DNA of 64,000 nucleotides from the NCBI GenBank assembly GCA_019722365.1, contig JADFUC010000709.1:1178001-1242000 (forward strand), in the 5' to 3' direction. Shown here in pieces: positions 1 through 11,099 of this stretch. Origin of the DNA: Lithospermum erythrorhizon (taxonomy: Eukaryota > Streptophyta > Magnoliopsida > Boraginales > Boraginaceae). Both the position numbers and the translations under genes were made by a program. The notes beneath the pieces are model-generated. The model worked only from the letters and a program-made list of their open reading frames with translations, was not told the DNA's origin and did no database searches. The first letter of the stretch is position 1, and each line of letters begins with the position of its first letter.

Positions 1-287
1 ATAACTAGTACGGAGTACAATAGAACTACTTAACTGCTAAAGGTTCAATAACAAATACTACGTAATATTTACCTCATGATATGTCTATAGAAGATATCTT
101 GAACTATATGAATTGTACTTGAAGACTAACAAAATATTCTTGGCAAAATAAATGATAGCGTGTCACTGGCAAAATGCCTCGAGGATTATATTCCAAGAAG
201 ATGTATAAGAAAGAATCTAAGAGTTTTATATTATACATATACAACTATAATCAATTGCGAAAAAAGAGAATCAATTAGAGGTGGTAC
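1..287 (-). other. Start of TAF1B-like intron 1
   Basis: AT-rich sequence downstream of the donor at 287-286 on the minus strand. I see no further exon here, so the next exon probably lies outside the window. Confidence 0.4.
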
Positions 288-777
288 CTGGCTTATTAAC
301 CTCTGATTCATCAAGGACATTATCAGCCCACTGATCAGCCATTACCCTCGTGTGAGCCAAAAGCCTCAACCAAATCGGATTGTGCAAATCAATAATATTC
401 GGACTCACATTAAAATGCTGAATCAAAGCCTTGGTCTGGAGCTGAAGCATAATCTGAAATCCCAACACATACTTCCACCTAATTGCCCTGTAATAATCTT
501 CGTCACTCCCATTCATTGGACAGGATCCAAAATCACTCGGACCCACTCAAATTATCATTTTCGGGCATCCAAACTGCTGTGAATGTGGGTGATAATTAGG
601 TTTTGCGGAGGCGAGCACGTTTTGACTGTACATTCCCATATCTTTAAACAAGTCAGCTTCGTCCGTGCACGCATTGATGAGATCTTCGGCTTGGGTGTCG
701 CAGTTCCCACAGTAATAGTATCCATCATCACCCTCATTAAACCCAACGCTACCACAAACCATACACACCTGATCCAT
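288..777 (-). pseudogene. TAF1B/Rrn7-like (MEE12/CCG type) 5' exon with in-frame stop
   Basis: The first exon starts at the ATG at 777 and ends at a CAG|GTACC donor (last exon base 288). The N-terminus has a zinc ribbon, with CMVCGSVGF near residue 5 and YYYCGNCDTQAEDL near residue 21. It continues with segments such as SDEDYYRAIRWKYVLGFQ and WADNVLDESE. This is the pattern of plant TAF1B/Rrn7, a TFIIB-like RNA polymerase I initiation factor; the Arabidopsis member is MEE12/CCG. A TGA at 549-547 interrupts the frame after about 76 codons, yet recognisable sequence continues in the same frame on the far side. The rest of the gene lies beyond the window edge. The copy may be a recent pseudogene, or there may be an unrecognised small intron or a base error at the stop. 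Family assignment is fairly sure; the functional state is uncertain. Confidence 0.7.
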
Positions 778-1470
778 TCTTGCTCAGCGGTTCACTTAGT
801 GCAACTTAAGCAACCTTAATACAACTCTAAATAACAAACACTATCAGCCTATAATCCAATACACGATCTTGTTCTAATCGACTTTCACTTGTATTTTATT
901 CATTTTGAGGAAATTATAAATTCTACCCAATCAATCATTCAACTCATTATTGCTCCATACTACAAATAATCAAAGACAGAAGATAAGGGCGTATGTTATT
1001 AAATTCTCATTAAATTAACCTAGTTCAAAATTAAGTGGAACAATTAACCTATTTGTTTCAGTCCAATAAACATGTTTAATTAAACAAATAAACTGTAGAA
1101 CTAATATAACCACTGCCACCACATATTACTCATATTATGATGAAGTCTCCGGATCGAATTGATGTAATGACAATGAACGATTTTTTTTATAAAAAAAACT
1201 GTAGAACTAATATGAAAGAACACTTTTTTAGAGTTGCCAATTCCAATATACCATTAAATACAATTACTAAATAAAGAATTAAGCATCAATTAGAGGTGAG
1301 GTAATAATATAAAATTCAAATAACAAAAGCTGATACACTATGAAAAATAATTAATGATATAGTACCTTCAAAAATAAGCTCTGAAATCAGAATCTCTGTT
1401 GCCTTTGTATGGGGAGTTTTGGGGATTTTGTTTGGTATATATATTTATGGTCTGGGTTTGGACGAAGAAC
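778..1470. other. Intergenic, AT-rich
   Basis: Upstream region of the TAF1B-like gene. Apart from homopolymer A/T runs I see no gene, and no clear TATA box could be fixed. Confidence 0.4.
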
Positions 1471-1609
1471 ACTATACACACATCCAAATAAAGGCTTTTG
1501 CTAGTAAACTAAGAATTTCGTCTCATCTAAATTTCCCAACTACTACATTTGCAACAAAAGCAAATAGTCATTTCACTCCTAAACCCAACACTATTTGGGT
1601 GTGTATATA
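1471..1609. mobile_element. MITE-like element A
   Basis: The left end carries TATACACACATCCAAATA (from 1474) and the right end carries TATTTGGGTGTGTATA (1592-1607), which are near-perfect inverted repeats. The interior has ATAGTCATTTCACTCC, which also occurs in element C. About 140 bp long with no coding capacity. A target-site duplication was not resolved, so the exact ends are approximate. Confidence 0.55.
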
Positions 1610-2742
1610 TCAAATTCTGAGGTTTGACTGGGGTGAATATGATTAGATAAAACTTGTTAATTAACCTAGATTGCGAATGTGTAATTTAAATTAATAAAAC
1701 GTTGTTTTGTATCATTATCTGCCCGATGAAACAAAAAAGTCCACTACACATCTCAACATCTGACGCCTCATGCGTGCCCCGCGCATCTGGTCTGATCCGT
1801 GGCAAGCAGTAATTAAGCTTCACAAGAATTAATTGCTGGCTGAATCCATCAGTGCCTCTAAAGGTTGCTGGTTACCCGGCTACTACGCCACAGATGCCGC
1901 TTACGGACCCACTGAGGGCTATCTCTGAAACCTCCCCACATCGTAAATTCCGACTCACCGCCATGCGGCCTTCTGAGCGACAACGCATGAAACAAAAAAA
2001 TAAATATTAAATATTATTTATAATTAAACATGATGTATTAATCGACATTTATACCTTTATATCCATTAATACCCTCAAATTCAAAATACGTCAAGATACA
2101 ATTGGATATTATCTTTTTCTATCACTCCCAAAAACATAGATTAAACCACATAAAAAATGAAACATACTACTACACCAAAAATAAATAATACTTTGCGATA
2201 ACATAAAAAATAAATAAGTCTATATTACAAATGATTTTAAATTCTAATTATCAACATCAAGAACATCAATAAAAAAGTACCATTTGTAATTATTTAACTA
2301 ATATTATCCAATTATAAGTCTATATTACAAATAATTTTAAATTCTAATTAAAAAATAGCAAAAAATATTACTTCAATTGGAGTTCCTACTCAATCAATAT
2401 AAGCTTGGGATGAATAGTGAAAACAATTCTGAGAATAAGATGGTTCCTACAGAACAAGGAATTATATAATGCTAGCTTTTAGAGGAATAATAAGCTACAC
2501 TAGAATTTTGAGTGAAAAAAATATTGATGGGGTTTTTTGTCATCAACAAAAAAAAAAACTATATTCAATCTCAGACAATTTCATGATTTGGGGTGAAAGA
2601 TTTGAGACAATGAGGGTTAAAATTATTTTTTGCACTCCAAACACAAGGGAATGACAATTGCCTACATTAACCTACATTCACCCCAAAACAAACTAATTCA
2701 TTATAATAAAAAGGCCCATACCCTCACTTCCTTATTGAATAC
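1610..2742. other. Intergenic, with a GC-richer patch at 1750-1990
   Basis: Mostly AT-rich. The patch at about 1750-1990 is distinctly richer in G+C than its surroundings but has no open frame or recognisable motif; it could be an old repeat fragment. A 30-bp stretch around 2310-2350 repeats one around 2220-2250 (TAAGTCTATATTACAAAT followed by a TTTTAAATTCTAATTA core). Confidence 0.4.
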
Positions 2743-2880
2743 TATACACACCCAAACAAATGATTTTTATCGAAACGCTAATTTTACTCCCTTAACGAAA
2801 CTTCCAACTACTACACTTGCGTAAACGGGGGCAAATATTATTTCATTTCCAAACCCAAAGACTATCGGGTACGTGTATAT
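2743..2880. mobile_element. MITE-like element B
   Basis: The left end ACTATACACACCCAAACAAA (2741-2760) is inverted at the right as CTATCGGGTACGTGTATAT, with two or three mismatches. Its size (about 140 bp) and interior (TTTCATTTCCAAACCCAAA) match element A, so it is a more diverged member of the same family. Confidence 0.5.
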
Positions 2881-3528
2881 CAAATTAACTGCTATTCATC
2901 TCGACATCTTATCGAGCCGGTCGATTTTGTTAATCCTTTTGGTAACCAAATTTGTTATAAGTGGGTTTTAATTTCATTCGCTTTGCATCTGAATGGGCCA
3001 TTTATTCGTTAGTATAGATTGAAATTCAAGAATCTGCTGCTAGTTCGTTCATTTAATTTGGTTATTTTATCACACTTACTACCAAGTCTAAGTCTAACTA
3101 ACATATTATGATAGTCGATTTGAATCTCTTTGTTCGATTCAATTAACGATCTCGTGTAAATACAAGATGCTTTTTCAATTTCATAATCTATAGTTTTGTT
3201 TAATTTATGAACATCTTTATATTTTTTTTGTAACAAAAACAAGGTAGACGACTTTAAACATACTTCAAACAATATAACTTAATAACTCTATTGTGTACTA
3301 GAGTATTTTAAACTTAATAACCTAATAAAAAATTAGAGTATTTTAAACGATAAGGTCTGGAACAATTTAGGTAAGTGTCTAACATGCATGTTTAATCAAG
3401 AATAAGCCATCTAGTTCATTGAAATAAAGTGATCTTAGTGATCAGAATATTATAAGTCACCTAAACATGCATGATTATCACTTATTCACTTTATGGTCAG
3501 TTGAAGAAAAAACTAAGAAATAATTTGT
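2881..3528. other. No gene recognised
   Basis: Downstream flank of the O-methyltransferase relic. An open minus frame at 3009-3272 (87 codons) has no similarity I recognise and sits in AT-rich sequence, so I do not call it a gene. I looked here for the missing second methyltransferase exon and did not see it. Confidence 0.4.
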
Positions 3529-4260
3529 TCAGACCTTTATGAAAATTGCATCAGCCTTTGGTATGCTCTTGAACATGTCACCTGCAATACCCACAACGTG
3601 GTCACATTTTCCAACAGTGGAGACAACATGAGGAAGATCAAAGTTAATTCCATGTATCCAAGGAAAAGCCTTAACCAAAGCGGACAACGTTGTCCCATTT
3701 CCCCCTCCAACATCAACCAATGTCCGAACCCCTTGGAACACCTCCGGGCAGTGTTCGATAATGGCTGGCACCGAAAGCCGAGCACGTTTGCCGTTGATGA
3801 GCTTGCTATGTCCCGGATTCTTTGCCGCATACTTCCACACATCCTCTCCGTGCACGCCTTCAAAGGCGGACGCTACATTGATCAGAACACGACTACTAAT
3901 AAGTTCGTGCCAAGGAGCAAGCATCACTGGGCTGCTTTCTAAAACAAATAAAGCAACCATACTTTTCTCGCCTTCTTTTATTAAAAGGCGAGAAAGGGAA
4001 GTCTAGGTGTAATAAATACGCCCCCCTTCGATTATCTCTTCCTTGAAAATCCCGCGAAAGGTCAAGAACCGCATGATGCGATGGGTGCGTAGACAGCTCC
4101 TCGAGTGTGATAGGGTGTTCTTGAGTCTCAAGAACATCAGGAATTCCCATTTCAACGGCACAGTGAACCCAAAAATATACTTCCAAATTTTGAGTTCAGC
4201 CTTTGATTCATCTTCTTTGCTAAATAATCTTTTGTTGGTTATTAAATCTTCTACTCCCAT
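3529..4260 (-). pseudogene. Plant caffeate/flavonoid-type O-methyltransferase, broken first exon
   Basis: SAM-dependent plant O-methyltransferase (COMT-like family, small-molecule methylation in the cytosol). It starts at the ATG at 4260 with the dimerisation domain (KIWKYIFGF), then the substrate-pocket part (LAPWHELISSRVL, HGEDVWKYAAKNPGHSKL) and the SAM-binding motif LVDVGGGNGTT. It ends at DAIFIK with a GT donor, exactly where plant genes of this family carry their single intron. Breaks: residues of the type CAVEMGIPDVLE are in the other frame between about 4180 and 4080 (a pair of compensating frameshifts); TAG replaces a sense codon at 4005-4003; and several residues are missing after KLI. 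No second exon (the catalytic His region, typically starting WILHDW) is seen downstream. It resembles flavonoid 8-O-methyltransferase-like enzymes, but substrate cannot be inferred from a relic. Confidence 0.85.
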
Positions 4261-6469
4261 ATCGCCTCTCTAGTTAATTTATAAAATGCTATGTTCCTTC
4301 TCTTTTTTTTTTCTTTCTTTTCTGGTATTATTTATTGGTGGGTAATGTCTCATTAAGTTGAGATCGTCGGGGTATATGAAGAAGATTGAAATCTTCATGC
4401 CACATTTTTGAGGGCCTGGTTAGATTTTAGTATTATGGATGCAAGTTGCGTTGCTGCATAGATGGACTTGTATGTTTTTATTCTCATAAAAACGTTATGG
4501 AAAATTTGTGCTAGTATCATCAAGCTGCAAATTTTATATACTTTGATATATCATTAAATAGGTTGAAAAATATTTGATTTCAATATTTAAAATATCAATT
4601 TTTATTTATAATTCAAAACCGAATTATAGTTTAAGAATTGATGGAGGGAGAAATAAATCTGAGTATTGACATATCAAATAGGTTTGAGGAGGGTTCAATA
4701 TTAAATATGGAGTATGCACAATCTTAATAAACTAGCTATTTAATTTACCTCTTACCATTATAGAAGGACTAATGCTTAATTTATTTTAAGATGTTTTACG
4801 GAGTAATTGATTAAGTGATTATGTGAAATTAACATTATCTGAAATAATGTGATAAGATTTATTTAGTATAATCAATTTATTTATGAAAATAATTTAAAAT
4901 AAACTAATTCTAAGATTATTAACTTTCATATTACTAAAACATGAAATTGACACGGACAAAAATATTTCACGAATATCCACCGAAGAAACTAAAGGTTGCT
5001 ATTTGATTGATGAGACTAAAATAAAACACGTTTCGTTGTTCAAGACTAACGTATTTATTGATGTAAACATTTGAATTGCTTGCCAAAATTGTTGTCATGT
5101 TATAAATAGTCTTATTTATATGTAACACCAAAAACGTGATTCTCGCCAAATAAGTAACATTCAAGCTCTTGTTACGAATTTAACGTTGTTTTATTACGAA
5201 ACCAATCAAATAATCATTTTGTCCTATGAAACTCTTTCTATTTGCTTGATTGAAGCTAAGACAAGGCATTATTATTGCCGAGTCGTCATTAATTAGTAGT
5301 TATAGCCTATTGGCATATGGTAATAACCTTCCTTAACAAGAGGTTTGTAATAATCTTACATTGGTAATTCAATTTTGGATAAACATGTGAAGATGGTGAA
5401 GATAATGATAGTATGATACCATACATTAATATATTGAAACTCATAAAAATCCTCCAATTGCATTACCGACAATTAGATGTGCTGATGCACCATATCGTAC
5501 ATATATATTGTTAAAAATGTCATCTTAGCTCACCAAGCACCTTCAATTCCCAATCAATTATCAATATTCAATTCACTAAGTACTATTCCCTTTCCCTTTT
5601 CGTTCTATGTTAAACTATGAGAATGTTTTCCCACATAAATAAGTACTTCCATATTTTAACTGTAGCTTTCAGATTCCACGACAACGTCCCTATCATCATA
5701 TTTGGAACCCGATTACATTCACTTTTAGGTTGGATCATATCTTCCATCAAACTTATCTAACACTTTTAGAACTATAGTGCAGCGTGAGTTCGACTTTCAT
5801 AAGAAATGAACTTATATTGGAGTGTTTAAATGGAGCACTCTAGTCTCCTCATCAATTGAGACACGTCACGCGATTAATTTCTTCGTAATATTACAAGACA
5901 TGAACCTCGAAGGACCGTTTCTATAACAATTTCCCACTTAATACTAACATAGGCAATTGACAACTTTTCTGTGTTGTACTCGCCTATACCGTTATTTTAT
6001 TATTTTCATTCTTGTGCAACAAACTAAAGGAATAAAGATACGTTAGTATGAATCATATTGTATCAATTACTAAAGGCACAAGAAAAACCCAGGTTTCACA
6101 AGAAAAAATCCATTTTCCATATTTCGGGTCAGGGATCGAGTAGATTAAAAACCCAGGTTTCACAAGAAAAAATCCATTTTACCAATTACTAAAGGCACAA
6201 AAGATGTGCATGTTTCAATTGTACTTAAGAACAACACACGAAAATAGAATTGGTTTATTTAAGTTATACATATCAGAGACACCCAACAGTTGATCAAACC
6301 ACTCGTTACGCTTGATGCTGCTATTCACAAACCTAATAGAAACTTGAGAGGAGTACTAACGTTATATCGAGACATCACTCGCCTCGACCCTCCATCTAGT
6401 ATAGTAGTTCCCCTGCAGTAAGATACCAGTGTCTTTATCAGGAAGGATAAAGTCGTGTTCCACTTTGGA
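4261..6469. other. Intergenic, AT-rich
   Basis: No gene seen. A short direct repeat (AAAAACCCAGGTTTCACAAG) occurs at about 6085 and again at about 6147, in each case followed by AAAAAATCCATTTT. The rest is low-complexity AT sequence. Confidence 0.4.
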
Positions 6470-9400
6470 TTAAGAAGATGTCCATTCAAAATACTGGCAA
6501 CGGGCGCCTCTAGCAGAAGTCCAGTTACCACAGCCGAAGAACAAACTTCCTTGCTTTGGACCTGGTTTCCGGATCATGCCTTTGCTGCTCTTCACCCCAC
6601 AGTGGCAACAAGGATGATGGTACTGGAGCACAGGAACTAGTATATTCCTCACCTTTGAGGGTTGGAAAGAGGGGAAGGGATGGTTCTCCAGAGGAACCTT
6701 CCATGTACCGGAATCATCAGTGGATGACTCGTAGGTTAAAGAACCCGTAATAGAGAACTTGAAGCCTTTCTGCATTAGCAGAGCCAGCAGACGAGCAGTG
6801 TTTTTTGCATCATCTAGACCACAGTGAGGACGGCCCTGCCAAACCAGCCCAGCCTTCTCTACCGCTTCCTTCAGATTGCACCTCATATTGCCAAAAACTT
6901 CACGAAAAGGGATCTTTAGATTGATCCATCTGATCAGAAAGATAAAGAACAGATCATCTAATGCTTTAACAAATGTGACATCCAAATCAAAGAATCACGA
7001 CAAACCTGTTGAAGTAAGGAGGCTTGCGGATATTTTTGTATCGGCACTCTGATTCCAGCATCACCTGACAGTCCCAATTAGACCACGTAACCACAGCAAA
7101 TTGAGTGTTCTTTATGCCCTTCTTCTCGAGCCATTTGTCATGCCTGAGGAGAGCCTCACCTAAAGTAACTCCTCTATCCACCTAAAACATGATTTATAAC
7201 AACCATTACAAGCAACAGTCAGAGGTAATGCTTCTTCAGGTGTTCTGAAGTCAGAACTGAAAGAATTATATGCAAATTTTCTTAGAAAACTTTGACTAAT
7301 GAAGAGATATAGGAGAGTGCATGAGAAAAAATGTTAGCTTCTTCACCAAACAAAAGATATTGCTAATGTTCTTGAAACGGAAAATGGTAGAACTGCACAA
7401 AGAACATAATCAACATATTCTAGACCACTTGAAGTATAAAAACTGTAAAAAGAACCAACTTAACTGAACACTGAGAAGAAGAAAAAGAAGTAGAAGAAAG
7501 GTGGGCTTCGTGGCTGGGCGGAAGTAGAGAAGAATTTGACAGGTTATATTTACTACCAAATTATAAACTGCACCACATGCCCACTCAAGATAAGCTCCAG
7601 TTTATTTCAAAATTATTCTATGCATGAACAGTTTCCTTCAGTTCAACAGCAACCTTGCCCCTCTGATAACAGAGGTTGTTTCCGAATAGACCCAAGAGTG
7701 AAGTGCAAACACTATCTACTACTTCACGATATACAAGAAGCGTAGGTAGTGTAACTGAGTAATGAGCCATTTTAATTTAGTCCATTACATCCAGAAGCCA
7801 GAGAATATAAAATATTTGACTCCATAGGAAAAGTTATACAATTATTATAAGATAGATCCGACCTATAACATACCTGAATTTGCTGAATGCCAGTCAAATC
7901 CTTGCAGAAATCACTCAATAGCTGGTTGGATGTAGGTCTCACATATGTTTGAAAACAAGCTTCCAATTGGCCCGACATGCTACTCACTATAACAGATGGA
8001 AATTCAATTATCTCTTGTGGGTGGGGATGCTTATCCTTGTCACATGTAGCTTCAAAGTCGATTACCACAAAGTACTGAAAATCCTGGAAGCGATGCTGAT
8101 AGGGATAAGGTTGACGAAACATATTTGAGGACACATAACGAAGACTGTTATCCACTGCAAAAGGAGGGTGGGGTTGGGCCTCCAAGGAAGGGTACATATT
8201 CATATTACTAGAGGCAGGATAAAAGTTTGACCACGCAAATGTTCCATTTTGGTCGGAGAGTCTTTCTTGGAGCTCTTTAGCAGAATCAAAAGTTGCAGTT
8301 TTTACTTCTGATCCAGCTGCATTATCTACAGCCAGGTGTTCATGGACGCCTTCTTGACAATCTGGTAAACCATTATTTGAAGTCTTGAGAAACTGCAGAT
8401 TGTAGGGGTCCTGGAGGCATCTAATTGATGCCTCACGATTAGTGTCTGCAAAAACAGATCATTGAACAAGAAGATAAAACACAAGCAATTTGAGCAAATT
8501 CAAGTTCCAAGTGCCAGTAGAAATTACATTATAAGTTTATAACATAGAGATCACGAGTGACACCTTGACCACTAGATCAAAAAACTTGCTTGAATAAGGT
8601 CACACCCAAGGAAGTGATAATGAGATAAACTATAAAGTTTGGAGAAACACGACATGCCCATAGTTGTCAATGGCGAATGGCGGTCCGCAGGGATAAACCT
8701 TAAAAAGCCATGGCGATGTGGCAAGGCGGTAGCGTTTTGTATTATGGCGTTTATTAATTACCAAAATATTAAGTATTATGTAATTTAGTTATTTTATAAA
8801 AAATTATAATTAATTTATATTACATTAAGTTATTTTTTCAACTAATTTTATTTGAATATTTTTTTTGTAAACCTGAAATAGTGAACTAATTAATCAAAAG
8901 AAGATGAATAAAATAAAACAAAAGACAAAATGAATAAAATAAATGAAAATGAGGAAATAAATTAAATAAAGTGAAAAAGTTAATGAATAAAGTAAAGAAA
9001 GAAAATGAATTTACAAAATAAAAAGATTTTAAAATTTTAAATGAATTCAATATGCATAGCTAATCTCTCAAATCCTCTTTCAATTAATAACCCTAGAGTC
9101 TCTGGCAGAATAAAGCCAAGAATGATGGTAGCCGCAAATGACTATTTTTCTTCCCTTTTCTTTTTCTTCTTTTTCTTGTTTTTCTTCTTTTTCTTTATCA
9201 TTCTTCTTCTTTTACATTTGTCTATGTAAGTACTGTAACCCTAGCCGTCAGATCCCTTTCAAGCAGCCCCTCCCTTTGAATTAAAGAAGAAAATAACAAG
9301 ATATGGAGAAAAGAAGTGTGGCGCCGCCTTTGCTCCGCCATCGCCGTACGCCAAAGGCGGAGATGGCTCCGCCATTGGTAAATCGCCGCCTCGCCGCACC

Positions 9401-10883
9401 CACTGGCGCCGGAGCTCCGCCTCGCCGCGCCTTACCGCCTTTGCGCCCCATGGCGGCGCCATTAACAACTATGGACATGCCCTATGTTTCCATCTTACAT
9501 TTTCTTTCATATCATTACAAGGCATGCAACATCTATCTAATATTAAAAAAATACTGTAAATACTTTCAAACAAGTACTTTCAGATGTGTTCTCCTTATCC
9601 TGAGTAACAATGGAATGAAGTCTTCCCGAGTACACATTGGACCTACACTCTACTGCCTCTCTACATAGAATATCCTCACACTCGCACCATAGCAAAAATG
9701 CTTTCATGAAACTAGCATAATCCATTCTCTTATCATCTACACAGCCTTGTTATAACTTGATGTCCCAATGAGACCTACTGTCAACTAGACCACCGAATAT
9801 TTGCTAGTTACAAAACAAAAACGCGAAAATCAAAAACAAAAAATATCACCCTTCATCCAAACAAAATTAAACCTTCAATTGCAGACTTGTACCAAAATCA
9901 ATCTAAATGTATCTTTACATCATTAGTCCTACTAAATCTCTACATAGAATATCCTCACACTCACAACATAGCAAAGTGCTTACATGTAAACTAGCCAAAA
10001 ATGCATTATGTTATCATATACACAGCCTTTTATAAATCAAAGTCCCAATGCCTACTTAAAACTACCTCACCAAAAAATTGCTAGTTACAAAACCAAAAAA
10101 CAAAAAACCATCAACCTTCAATCAAAACAAAATCAAACCTTCCACTCAAGACTTGTACCAAAATAAAATTATACTTCACTCCAGTACACATCACAATGAA
10201 CACCACCAACCCAATTCAGTTTAGTTTCACTACTCCAATAAATTTCACTCAAACATCAATTATGAAACTAAAAATTCAAACTTTCCAACAATCAGAACAA
10301 CCCACCTGCCCACCCTCAACCTCAAATCCCCCAAAACAAACACACACACCAATTCTGAAACTAAAAATCCAATCTTGTGAACTTTCAAACATATTCATCA
10401 AAGCAAATTCACTAATTCCACCATATGAATATATGATCACTAACCCAATTCAGTTCAGTTCCACTACTCCAATAATTTCACTCAAACATCAATTCTTAAA
10501 CTAAAAATCCAAACTTCCCACCCATCACAACCCCACCCCCCACAATCCCCACACACAAATCGATTCTGATACTAAAAATCCAATCTTCCCAACTTCTAAA
10601 CATACCCATCAAATCAAATTCTCTAATTTCAACATATGAATACATGATCACTCCAGAAAACATCTCACCCCCTACCCCACCCCACCCTCCCTACACACAT
10701 GAAATTCTAGGAGTACTAAGAATTCACACTTTCCAACAATCAAAACAACCCCCCTACCCCACTAAATTCTGATAATAAAAAACCAATCTTTCAAACTTTC
10801 CAACATACCCATCAAATCAAATATACTAACATCACCATATAAATACATAATGACACACCTTTATTATGCTCTAACGCAATCAT
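6470..10883 (-). CDS. ERI1-like 3'-5' exoribonuclease with C-terminal GRF zinc finger
   Basis: Four coding exons: 10883-10859, 8445-7874, 7181-7006 and 6929-6470. All junctions are GT-AG and in phase, giving 411 codons including the stop. The protein is a DEDDh exonuclease of the ERI1/3'hExo family: Asp138 and Glu140 in VVIDFEATCD, Asp236 in TWSNWDC, and His293 and Asp298 in PHCGLDDAKNTARL. Residues about 365-407 form a GRF-type zinc finger (CCHCG, then FFGCGNW and ARCQYFEW). The architecture matches the Arabidopsis ERI1-exoribonuclease-2-like protein. Such enzymes trim the 3' ends of small RNAs, histone mRNA or 5.8S rRNA in animals and fungi; the plant substrate is an inference. The 25-base first exon (MIALEHNK) was chosen because its GAC junction codon restores frame and similarity. 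All catalytic residues are present, so it looks functional. Confidence 0.9.
8659..9473. mobile_element. Non-autonomous hAT-like element in intron 1 of the ERI1-like gene
   Basis: An 815-bp element with terminal inverted repeats CATAGTTGTYAATGGCG (17 bp, one mismatch), flanked on both sides by the 8-bp direct repeat GACATGCC (8651-8658 and 9474-9481). Eight-bp duplications are the hAT superfamily hallmark. The subterminal regions are GC-rich with many GGCG/CGCC cores, while the interior is AT-rich with a pyrimidine tract (9145-9215). There is no transposase. The termini do not strictly fit the usual hAT YARNG start, so the superfamily call rests mainly on duplication length. Confidence 0.85.
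9659..10170. repeat. Direct duplication, 279-bp offset
   Basis: CTACATAGAATATCCTCACA at 9661 recurs at 9940. Alignable sequence then runs on for about 230 bp (the CACAGCC, TTGCTAGTTACAAAAC and GACTTGTACCAAAAT blocks recur in the same order). Two diverged head-to-tail copies within intron 1 of the ERI1-like gene. Confidence 0.75.
10194..10856. repeat. Three-unit degenerate tandem repeat
   Basis: Three imperfect units at about 10194-10440, 10441-10652 and 10653-10856. Each contains, in order, an ATTCTRA..CTAAAAATCCAATCTT-type block, an ACATACCCATCAAATCAAAT-type block and a CATATGAATACATGATCAC-type end. The units are C-rich and nearly G-free on the plus strand. They lie in intron 1 of the ERI1-like gene, immediately next to its donor. 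Confidence 0.75.
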
Positions 10884-10917
10884 GAGGCTGTATATAATTA
10901 AGATCCCCAAGCAGGAA
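10863..10917 (-). promoter_or_regulatory. Upstream ORF overlapping the ERI1-like start
   Basis: An ATG in the leader (within GATCTGATGTTCC, about 10917 on the minus strand) opens an 18-codon frame. It runs past the main ATG (10883) in another frame and stops inside exon 1. An overlapping uORF normally lowers translation of the main frame. Confidence 0.5.
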
Positions 10918-10950
10918 CATCAGATCTCCTCCTTATTATTCAACAAAACA

Positions 10951-11055
10951 CCTACAAATCAATATACGAGATTATGAAAAATAAAGCAATGTATTTATCA
11001 AATAAATACATAAAGAAAGATGGGTCGGGGAGACATAGGAGAAGAAACATATACC
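10951..11055 (-). promoter_or_regulatory. Probable 5'-UTR intron of the ERI1-like gene
   Basis: On the minus strand, an ACAAAAG|GTATATG donor (last exon base 11055) and a TTGATTTGTAG|GTG acceptor (next exon base 10951) would bound a leader intron of about 103 bp. Inferred only from splice-site quality; no transcript evidence. Confidence 0.4.
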
Positions 11056-11099
11056 TTTTGTGATCTCAAAGATGGGGAAGTACAAATACGGTAGCTTAT

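Noticed and set aside
3009..3272. 87-codon minus-strand frame
   Set aside because: AT-rich, no domain or family similarity, no promoter; likely chance.
9041..9229. 62-codon frame with Phe/Leu-rich tail
   Set aside because: It lies inside the hAT-like element and its tail is just the TTC/TTT tract.
9303..9668. 121-codon plus frame and two minus frames in the same place
   Set aside because: They arise from the CpG-rich arm of the hAT-like element, and all frames stay open because of composition.
10441..10856. CRISPR-like array
   Set aside because: Units are long, diverged and directly adjacent with no spacers; this is a eukaryotic intron repeat.
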